A stretch of DNA of 64,000 bases from Pusillimonas caeni (GTDB lineage Bacteria > Pseudomonadota > Gammaproteobacteria > Burkholderiales > Burkholderiaceae_B): NCBI RefSeq assembly GCF_003545815.1, contig NZ_PDUW01000001.1, positions 620,001 to 684,000 on the forward strand. The letters are read 5' to 3'. The notes under the pieces were generated by a model that was given only the letters and a program-made list of their open reading frames with translations, had not been told where the DNA came from and did no database searches. The stretch's first letter is position 1. Each line of letters begins with the position of its first letter. Made by a program: the position numbers and the translations under genes. Below are positions 56,404 to 64,000 of this stretch, piece after piece.

Positions 56404-57198
56404 ATGTCCGCGCTTACTTTAAAGAATATCTCGAAGATTTACGGCTCGCCTTCCGGCGGGCTCGCCCGGCTTATTCCGGGCTCCGATCGCAAACGGCGAA
56501 GCTTCCAGGCCCTGAACGACGTCAGCCTGGACGTCGGGCATGGCGAATTCTTCGGCCTGCTCGGCCCCAACGGCGCGGGCAAGACCACCATGATCTCGAT
56601 TCTCGCCGGCTTGGCGCAAGCCACGTCCGGAACCGCCAGCGTCTGCGGTTACGACGTGGTGTCCGAATACAAGCAGGCCCGGCGCTCGCTGGGGGTGGTG
56701 CCCCAGGAGCTGGTTTACGACCCGTTTTTCACGGTGCGCGAAACCCTGCGGCTGCAGTCGGGCTACTTCGGCCTGCGCAACAACGATGACTGGATCGACG
56801 AGATTCTGGCCAACCTGGGGCTGGCCGACAAGGCCGATGCCAATATGCGGGCCCTGTCCGGCGGCATGAAGCGCCGGGTCCTGGTGGCGCAGGCCCTGGT
56901 GCACCGCCCGCCCGTCATCATCCTGGACGAACCCACGGCCGGCGTCGACGTGGATTTGCGCCGCACGCTCTGGGAGTTCATTTCGCGGCTCAACAAAGAG
57001 GGGCACACCATTCTGCTCACCACCCACTACCTCGAAGAAGCCGAAGCGCTTTGCGGCCGCATCGCCATGCTGAAAAGCGGGCGCATCGTGGCGCTGGACA
57101 CGACGCAATCGCTACTGGCGCGGGTGGGCGGCAACGACCTCGAAGACGCGTTCGTGCGCATCATGCACAGCGACAACGCCCTGGAGATGCTGGCATGA
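56404..57198 (+). CDS. ABC-2 type exporter ATPase (YadG-like)
   Basis: A 264-aa ATPase with Walker A GPNGAGKTT, signature LSGGMKRRVLVAQAL, Walker B PVIILDEPTAGVDVDLRRTLW and the H-loop TTHYLEE. Together with the following permease it resembles E. coli YadGH. The substrate is unknown. The start lies directly after the terminator T-run, and it overlaps the permease gene by 4 bp. Confidence 0.88.
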   Translation: MSALTLKNISKIYGSPSGGLARLIPGSDRKRRSFQALNDVSLDVGHGEFFGLLGPNGAGKTTMISILAGLAQATSGTASVCGYDVVSEYKQARRSLGVVPQELVYDPFFTVRETLRLQSGYFGLRNNDDWIDEILANLGLADKADANMRALSGGMKRRVLVAQALVHRPPVIILDEPTAGVDVDLRRTLWEFISRLNKEGHTILLTTHYLEEAEALCGRIAMLKSGRIVALDTTQSLLARVGGNDLEDAFVRIMHSDNALEMLA

Positions 57199-57986
57199 GC
57201 ACACCCGTCATGCAGCCCCAGCCGGGACTCGGCTCGGGCTTTCCAACCCTGCTGCGCAAAGAGCTCATGCGCTTCTGGAAGGTCGGCTTCCAGACCATCG
57301 CGGCCCCCGTGCTGACGGCCCTGCTCTACCTGCTGGTGTTCGCCCACGTGCTCGAGGACCGGGTGCAGGTGTACGGCTCCATCCCGTACACCTCTTTCCT
57401 CATTCCGGGGCTGATGATGATGAGCATGCTGCAAAATGCCTTCGCCAACCCATCGTCCTCGCTGATACAAAGCCGCATCACGGGCAATCTGGTGTTCGTG
57501 CTGCTGCCGCCGCTGTCGCACCGCCAGATTTTCAGCGCCTATCTGCTGGCCGGCATCGCGCGCGGACTGTGCGTGGGCCTTAGCATATGGGTGGTGGCCC
57601 TGTTCTTCACGCCGCTGCCTCCCCAGAACCTGCTGTGGGTGCTGGCGTTCGCCATCCTGGCTTGCGGCATCATGGCTTCGCTGGGCATCATCGCCGGCCT
57701 GTGGTCCGAGAAATTCGATCAGATGGCCGCGTTCCAGAACTTCCTGATCCTGCCCGCCACCTTCCTGTCGGGCGTGTTCTACTCCATACACAGCCTGCCG
57801 CCGTTCTGGCAGAAGGTCTCGCACTGGAACCCCATCTTCTACACCATCGACGGCTTTCGCTACGGATTCTTCTCGGTCTCCGACGTCTCGCCCTGGCTCA
57901 GCCTGGCCGTCGTCGCTGGCGTTTTCGCCGTACTGTGCCTGTGCACGCTACGCCTACTGGCCTCCGGCTACAAACTGCGGAATTAG
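57195..57986 (+). CDS. ABC-2 type exporter permease (YadH-like)
   Basis: A 263-aa six-helix ABC-2 permease: LLRKELMRFWKVGFQTIAAPVL, SFLIPGLMMMSML and SGVFYSIHSLPPFWQKVSHWNP, as in NodJ/YadH proteins. It pairs with the ATPase upstream. Linkage to mla, bolA and murA is conserved in betaproteobacteria, which hints at a cell-envelope substrate. Confidence 0.88.
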   Translation: MSTPVMQPQPGLGSGFPTLLRKELMRFWKVGFQTIAAPVLTALLYLLVFAHVLEDRVQVYGSIPYTSFLIPGLMMMSMLQNAFANPSSSLIQSRITGNLVFVLLPPLSHRQIFSAYLLAGIARGLCVGLSIWVVALFFTPLPPQNLLWVLAFAILACGIMASLGIIAGLWSEKFDQMAAFQNFLILPATFLSGVFYSIHSLPPFWQKVSHWNPIFYTIDGFRYGFFSVSDVSPWLSLAVVAGVFAVLCLCTLRLLASGYKLRN

Positions 57987-57997
57987 GAATCGACATC

Positions 57998-58238
57998 ATG
58001 CTGCCTACTCCCGAACAAGTGCGTCAGTACATCGCCGACCACCTTCCCTGTGAACACATCGAAGTCGTCGGCGACGGCTCGCACTTCGAAGCCATCATCG
58101 TCAGCCCCGCCTTCGAGGGCAAGCGGCGCATCGCCCGCCACCAGTTGGTCTACGCGTCGCTGGGCGAGCGCATGAAGGAAGAAATCCACGCCCTCTCGAT
58201 GCGCACCCTGACGCCCGACGAATACAAAGCGAACCCGA

Positions 58239-58246
<8 letters not shown>
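57998..58246 (+). CDS. BolA/IbaG-family protein
   Basis: An 82-aa BolA-type protein with [40 protein letters not shown]. The short form next to murA matches IbaG (YrbA), which works with monothiol glutaredoxins in Fe-S handling. The ATG is at 57998 and its 3' end overlaps murA by 8 bp. Confidence 0.92.
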
Positions 58247-59497
<1,251 letters not shown>

Positions 59498-59501
<4 letters not shown>

Positions 59502-60169
59502 GCCCTGCAGCCCTGGACAAACCCCTGACCCTGGCCCTGTCCAAAGGCCGGATCTTCGACGAGACCCTGCCGCTGCTGGCGGCCGCCGGCATCCAGGTCA
59601 GCGAAAACCCCGAGTCCTCGCGCAAGCTGATCCTGCCCACCAGCGACCCGGGCCTGCAGCTCATCATCGTGCGCGCCTCCGACGTGCCCACCTATGTGCA
59701 GTACGGCGCGGCCGACTTCGGCATCGCCGGGAAAGACGTGCTGTTCGAGCATTCGGCCGGCAATGCCGGCGGGCTGTACCAGCCCATCGACCTCAACATC
59801 GCCAAGTGCCGCCTGTGCGTGGCGGTGCGCGAAGGCTTCGACTACCAGGCGGCCGTGGCCCAGGGTTCGCGGCTGCGCGTGGCCACCAAGTACGTGCGCG
59901 CCGCGCGCGAGCATTTCGCGCGCAAGGGCGTCTATGTCGACCTGATCAAGCTCTATGGCTCGATGGAGCTGGCCCCGCTGGTCGGCCTGGCCGACGCCAT
60001 CGTCGACCTGGTGTCCACCGGCAACACGCTCAAGGCCAATCACCTGGTCGCCGTCGAGGACATCGTCGACATTTCCTCGCGCCTGATCGTCAACCAGGCC
60101 TCGCTCAAGACACGCGCAAAAATGCTGCAGCCCCTGATCGACGCCTTCGCCCAGGCGTCCGCGGCATAG
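59498..60169 (+). CDS. hisG: ATP phosphoribosyltransferase, short form
   Basis: HisG catalyses the first step of histidine synthesis. At 223 aa this is the short form: it has [30 protein letters not shown] and [21 protein letters not shown] but lacks the C-terminal regulatory domain. Short HisG needs HisZ, which is not in the window. The ATG overlaps the murA stop. Confidence 0.97.
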
Positions 60170-60239
60170 AGAAGCCATGAATGCGTCGCGCATGCGATAT
60201 ACTTTTGATTTATAAAGAATTTCTTTTTTTGCTTCTTTC

Positions 60240-61541
60240 ATGCCGCTGATCAATCGCCTCCGCTCGCAAGATCCCGACTTCGCCCAGTCCCTGCGTACGC
60301 TGCTCGCCTTCGATGCCGAGCAGGACGACAGCATCGAGCACGTCGTCGCCGACGTGCTCAAAGACCTGCGGCATCGGGGCGACGAGGCGCTGCTCGAATA
60401 CACCCGCCGCTTCGACCGGGTGCAGGCGCCGTCCGTCCAGGCGCTGGAAATTCCGCGCCAAGCGCTGCAGGACGCCTTGCACGCCCTGCCGTCCGAGCAG
60501 CGGGCCGCCCTCGAAGAAGCGGCCCGCCGGGTACGCGCCTATCACGAGCGCCAGAAGGCGGAAAGCTGGTCCTACACCGAAAGCGACGGCACCACGCTGG
60601 GGCAAAAAATCACCCCTCTCGACCGCGTCGGCCTGTACGTGCCGGGCGGCAAGGCCGCCTACCCGTCATCGGTGCTCATGAACGCCATACCGGCCAAAGT
60701 GGCCGGCGTGCCCGAGGTCGTCATGGTCACCCCCACGCCGGACGGCGCGCGCAACCCCATCGTGCTGGCCGCCGCGGCCATCGCGGGCGTGGACCGCGCC
60801 TGGGCGATCGGCGGCGCGCAGGCTGTGGGCGCACTGGCCTACGGCACGCAAACCATTGCGCCGGTCGACAAGATCGTCGGCCCCGGCAACGCCTATGTGG
60901 CCGCCGCCAAGCGCCGGGTGTTCGGCGTCGTGGGCATCGACATGATCGCCGGCCCCAGCGAGATTCTGATCATCGCCGACGGCGCCACGCCCGCCGACTG
61001 GATCGCCATGGACCTGTTCTCGCAGGCCGAGCACGACGAACTGGCGCAGGCCATTCTGCTGTGCCCCGACGCGGCCTACCTCGACGAGGTGCAGGCGTCC
61101 ATCGAACGGCTGCTGCCCACCATGCCGCGGGCCGACATCATCCGGGCCAGCCTTTCGGGCCGCGGCGCGCTGATCCTGGTCGACGACCTGGACCAGGCCT
61201 GTGCCATCGCCAACGAAATCGCCCCCGAGCACCTCGAGATATCCACCGAGCAGCCCGAGCGCTGGGCCGACGAGATCCGCCACGCGGGCGCCATCTTCAT
61301 GGGCCGCTACAGCTCTGAATCGCTGGGCGATTACTGCGCCGGTCCCAACCACGTGCTGCCCACGTCGCGCACCGCGCGCTTTTCTTCCCCCTTGGGCGTG
61401 TACGACTTCCAGAAGCGCAGCAGTCTCATCAACGTATCGCACCAGGGCGCGCAGACACTGGGCCGCGTCGCCGCAACGCTGGCGCACGGCGAAGGCCTGC
61501 AGGCGCACGCGGGCAGCGCGCAATACCGGCTCGAATCCTGA
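60240..61541 (+). CDS. hisD: Histidinol dehydrogenase
   Basis: HisD oxidises histidinol to histidine in two NAD-dependent steps. The 433-aa zinc enzyme shows [32 protein letters not shown] and [11 protein letters not shown], then [13 protein letters not shown] with zinc ligands and [18 protein letters not shown]. No clear ribosome site precedes the ATG, which follows a T-rich stretch; the 70-bp gap after hisG is otherwise empty. Confidence 0.97.
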   Translation: MPLINRLRSQDPDFAQSLRTLLAFDAEQDDSIEHVVADVLKDLRHRGDEALLEYTRRFDRVQAPSVQALEIPRQALQDALHALPSEQRAALEEAARRVRAYHERQKAESWSYTESDGTTLGQKITPLDRVGLYVPGGKAAYPSSVLMNAIPAKVAGVPEVVMVTPTPDGARNPIVLAAAAIAGVDRAWAIGGAQAVGALAYGTQTIAPVDKIVGPGNAYVAAAKRRVFGVVGIDMIAGPSEILIIADGATPADWIAMDLFSQAEHDELAQAILLCPDAAYLDEVQASIERLLPTMPRADIIRASLSGRGALILVDDLDQACAIANEIAPEHLEISTEQPERWADEIRHAGAIFMGRYSSESLGDYCAGPNHVLPTSRTARFSSPLGVYDFQKRSSLINVSHQGAQTLGRVAATLAHGEGLQAHAGSAQYRLES

Positions 61542-61587
61542 TATAAACATACAGACGCCGCGCATACCGCGCCGCCCCGAACCCGCC

Positions 61588-61616
61588 GCGCCGCCGGCCC
61601 TTTGGCCGGGCGGCGC
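61588..61616 (+). other. Stable hairpin in the hisD-hisB gap
   Basis: GCGCCGCC-GGCC, loop CTTT, GGCC-G-GGCGGCGC: a 12-bp stem with one bulged G in the 110-bp gap where hisC would be expected. No T-run follows. It could be a processing or mRNA-stability element. Confidence 0.45.
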
Positions 61617-61651
61617 CCGAACCGACCTTTACCCGACGATTTTCCTCGATC

Positions 61652-62239
61652 ATGCGTACTGCCGACATCACCCGAAACACCAACGAAACGCGCATCCGCG
61701 TTTCCATCAACCTGGACGGCACGGGCCGCCAGACCATCAACACCGGCGTGCCTTTTCTGGACCACATGCTGGACCAGATCGCCCGCCACGGGCTGATCGA
61801 CCTGGACGTGCACTGTGACGGCGACACGCATATCGACGACCACCACACCGTCGAGGACGTCGGCATCGCGCTGGGCCAGGCTTTCGCCGCCGCGGTGGGC
61901 AACAAGGCCGGCCTGCGCCGCTACGGCCACTCCTACGTGCCCCTGGATGAAGCGCTGTCGCGCGTCGTCATCGACTTCTCGGGCCGCCCGGGCCTGCATT
62001 ACGACGTTCCGTTCACGCGGGCCCTGATCGGGCGCTTCGACGTGGATCTGGCGCGCGAATTCTTCCAGGGCTTCGTCAACCACGCCCTGGTGACGCTGCA
62101 CATCGACAACATCAAGGGCGAGAACGCGCACCATCAGTGCGAGACGATCTTCAAGGCTTTCGGCCGCGCGCTGCGCATGGCCACCGAGGTCGACCCGCGC
62201 GCCAATGGCGCCGTCCCGTCCACCAAGGGCGTTCTTTAA
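61652..62239 (+). CDS. hisB: Imidazoleglycerol-phosphate dehydratase
   Basis: A 195-aa monofunctional HisB dehydratase with the metal-binding [17 protein letters not shown], the [16 protein letters not shown] signature and [12 protein letters not shown]. The phosphatase domain of enterobacterial HisB is absent, as usual outside enterics. hisC normally precedes it in related operons but is not here. Confidence 0.98.
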   Translation: MRTADITRNTNETRIRVSINLDGTGRQTINTGVPFLDHMLDQIARHGLIDLDVHCDGDTHIDDHHTVEDVGIALGQAFAAAVGNKAGLRRYGHSYVPLDEALSRVVIDFSGRPGLHYDVPFTRALIGRFDVDLAREFFQGFVNHALVTLHIDNIKGENAHHQCETIFKAFGRALRMATEVDPRANGAVPSTKGVL

Positions 62240-62263
62240 CCCGCTTCAGACCAAGCCCCTATC

Positions 62264-62917
62264 GTGAATACTATCGCCATCGTCGACTACGGCATGGGCA
62301 ACTTCCACTCGGTGGCGCGCGCCCTGCAGGCGGCCGCCCCGGACGCCGACATCCGCATCTGCCGCGAGGCCAGCCACATCGACAACGCCTCGCGGGTGGT
62401 GTTTCCCGGCCAGGGCGCCATGCCCGACTGCATGCGCACCCTCAATGAATCCGGCCTGCGCGAGGCCGTGCTGCGCGCCGCGCGCAGCAAGCCCTTGCTG
62501 GGCGTATGCGTGGGCGAACAGATGCTGTTCACCCACAGCGAAGAAGGCGACACGCCCTGCCTGGACGTCTTCCAGGGCCGCGTCAAGCGCTTTTCGGGGC
62601 CCGGCTACGCCTCGGCGTCCGCCGCCACCGACGAAACCGAACTGCTCAAAGTGCCGCACATGGGCTGGAACCGCGTCAAACACGTGCAGCACCATCCCCT
62701 TTGGGAAGGCATCGCCGACAACACCCACTTTTATTTCGTGCACAGCTACTACGTTCAGCCGAGCGACCCCGCACTGACGGCCGGGCTGGCCCATTACGGG
62801 GTAAGCTTTACCTGCGCGGTGGCTCGGGATAACATTTTCGCAGTGCAGTTCCATCCCGAAAAAAGCGCCGACGCCGGTTTGCGCCTGTATCGCAACTTCG
62901 TCGACTGGAATCCCTGA
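62264..62917 (+). CDS. hisH: Imidazole glycerol phosphate synthase, glutaminase subunit
   Basis: A 217-aa class-I amidotransferase that feeds ammonia to HisF. It has the [12 protein letters not shown] start, the nucleophile C82 in [12 protein letters not shown] and the His/Glu pair in [10 protein letters not shown]. The start codon is GTG at 62264, supported by alignment of the N-terminal beta strand. Confidence 0.97.
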   Translation: MNTIAIVDYGMGNFHSVARALQAAAPDADIRICREASHIDNASRVVFPGQGAMPDCMRTLNESGLREAVLRAARSKPLLGVCVGEQMLFTHSEEGDTPCLDVFQGRVKRFSGPGYASASAATDETELLKVPHMGWNRVKHVQHHPLWEGIADNTHFYFVHSYYVQPSDPALTAGLAHYGVSFTCAVARDNIFAVQFHPEKSADAGLRLYRNFVDWNP

Positions 62918-62965
62918 ACCGCGCTCGCGCGCCTTTCCCTTCTATTTGCTTAACGAACTCCGATC

Positions 62966-63709
62966 ATGCTTTTGATTCCCGCTATCGATCTCAAAGACGG
63001 CCAGTGCGTGCGGCTGCGCCAGGGCGACTTGGGCGATGCCACCATCTTCTCCGAAGAGCCGGCCTCGATGGCCGCGCAATGGCTCGAGCAAGGCGCGCGG
63101 CGCCTGCACCTGGTCGACCTGAACGGCGCCGTGTCCGGCACGCCTAAGAATCAGACGGCCATCAAGGCCATACTCGACGAAGTCGACGGCGAAGTCCCGG
63201 TCCAGATCGGCGGCGGCATCCGCGACCTCAACACCATCGAGCGCTACCTCGACATCGGCCTGTCCTACGTCATCATCGGCACCGCCGCCATCAAAGACCC
63301 GGGCTTCCTGCGCGACGCCTGCAGCGCCTTCCCGGGCAACATCATCGTCGGCCTGGACGCGCGCGACGGCAAGGTGGCCACCGACGGCTGGAGCAAGCTC
63401 ACCCGCCACGACGTCATCGACATCGCCCGCAAGTTCGAGGACTACGGCTGCGAGGCCATCATCTACACCGACATCGGGCGCGACGGCATGCTCACCGGCG
63501 TCAACATCGAATCCACGGTCAAGCTGGCCCAGGCCGTCACCATCCCCATCATCGCCTCGGGCGGCGTCACCAACCTCACCGACATCGAGGCCCTTTGCGC
63601 GGTTGAAGACGAAGGCATCGAAGGCGCGATCCTCGGGCGCAGCATCTACGAAGGCACGCTCGACTTCGCCGCGGCCCAGGACCTGGCCGACGAACTGGGC
63701 GCATCATGA
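62966..63709 (+). CDS. hisA: ProFAR isomerase
   Basis: HisA is a 247-aa beta-alpha barrel that isomerises the aminoaldose ProFAR to PRFAR. It shows [19 protein letters not shown] with the catalytic Asp, [12 protein letters not shown] and [14 protein letters not shown] with the second Asp. It overlaps hisF by 4 bp. Confidence 0.98.
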   Translation: MLLIPAIDLKDGQCVRLRQGDLGDATIFSEEPASMAAQWLEQGARRLHLVDLNGAVSGTPKNQTAIKAILDEVDGEVPVQIGGGIRDLNTIERYLDIGLSYVIIGTAAIKDPGFLRDACSAFPGNIIVGLDARDGKVATDGWSKLTRHDVIDIARKFEDYGCEAIIYTDIGRDGMLTGVNIESTVKLAQAVTIPIIASGGVTNLTDIEALCAVEDEGIEGAILGRSIYEGTLDFAAAQDLADELGAS

Positions 63710-64000
63710 GCGCAGCCGACATCCCGATGAACAACACGCTTACGCGGCGCATCATTCCCTGCCTGGACGTCACGGCGGGAAGGGTCGTCAAGGGCGTGAA
63801 CTTCGTCGATCTCGTCGATGCCGGCGACCCGGTCGAAATCGCGCGGCGCTATAACGAGCAGGGCGCCGACGAACTCACTTTTCTGGACATCACCGCCACC
63901 AGCGACAACCGCGACTTGATCCTGCCCATCATCGAGGCGGTGGCCTCCGAGGTGTTCATTCCGCTTACCGTGGGCGGGGGCGTGCGCCAGGTGGCCGACA
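63706..64000 (+). CDS. hisF: Imidazole glycerol phosphate synthase, cyclase subunit, N-terminal part
   Basis: The first 98 codons of HisF run off the right edge. [20 protein letters not shown] holds the catalytic Asp and [12 protein letters not shown] and [14 protein letters not shown] are conserved barrel segments. The ATG at 63706 overlaps the hisA stop; a second in-frame ATG seven codons later (MNNTLTRR) could also serve. Confidence 0.95.
   Translation, partial: MSAADIPMNNTLTRRIIPCLDVTAGRVVKGVNFVDLVDAGDPVEIARRYNEQGADELTFLDITATSDNRDLILPIIEAVASEVFIPLTVGGGVRQVAD

Overview
The window is about 64 kb of GC-rich chromosome from a betaproteobacterium, most likely Alcaligenaceae (Bordetella/Achromobacter/Pusillimonas-like; genus not resolved). 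Pointers are the gene orders coxBA-DUF2970-coxC-SURF1-ctaA-ctaB-sco and gltBD-mla-ABC-bolA-murA-his, a PhaM-type granule protein, DUF3717, and an rpoH gene under a CIRCE operator. No rRNA, tRNA, CRISPR array or prophage was seen. Nearly all genes are intact; two are cut by the window edges (an MFS transporter at the left, hisF at the right).

Layout. 1-4 kb: an MFS gene end, glmU, phaM, a DUF3717 gene, a head-to-head pair of 100-bp hairpin repeats, and a NUDIX hydrolase. 4.2-12.8 kb: an aa3-type cytochrome c oxidase locus with heme A synthesis and assembly genes, but without ctaG (cox11) in its usual place. 13-14 kb: rpoH with a perfect CIRCE operator over its promoter. 14.1-18.5 kb: a Fur-boxed operon (PepSY, DUF2271, DUF4198, ApbE, flavodoxin-type reductase) that looks like a flavinylated transmembrane electron-transfer system for iron.

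18.5-43 kb is a large catabolic island of two convergent operons. The plus-strand operon (indolepyruvate-oxidoreductase-like IorA/IorB, Rieske dioxygenase alpha and beta, CoA ligase, an Ltp2-like thiolase homologue without thiolase catalytic residues, a DUF35/pseudo-SDR fusion, a cyclase-family hydrolase with the isatin-hydrolase metal motif, an SDR and an MFS) lies divergent from a MarR gene. The minus-strand operon (solute-binding protein, fused LivHM, LivG, LivF, SdhA-like flavoprotein, a small 2Fe-2S protein, a MarR/COG5631-like regulator, fused HyuA-HyuB hydantoinase/oxoprolinase) is tightly overlapped. I infer degradation of an indolic or oxindolic acid, with indole-3-acetate through dioxindole-acetate and isatin to anthranilate the best-fitting scheme. 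This is a hypothesis from gene content.

43-52 kb: fghA, a REP-associated-transposase-like gene that has lost its catalytic HUH motif, a second head-to-head pair of the same 100-bp hairpins, and gltBD. 52-64 kb: a large nested palindrome, the mla phospholipid-transport genes (no mlaB seen), an ABC-2 exporter, bolA, murA and the his operon (short-form hisG; hisC not in the operon).

The most unusual signal is the repeat family. Four elements of exactly 100 bp share a 39-bp core and a 7-bp tail. Their 27-nt arms differ between copies yet stay complementary within each copy, three of the four arm mismatches being G-U wobbles on the same oriented strand. They occur as two divergent pairs, one next to the catalytically degenerate RAYT-like gene. 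This looks like a REP/RAYT-type system with unusually long stems.
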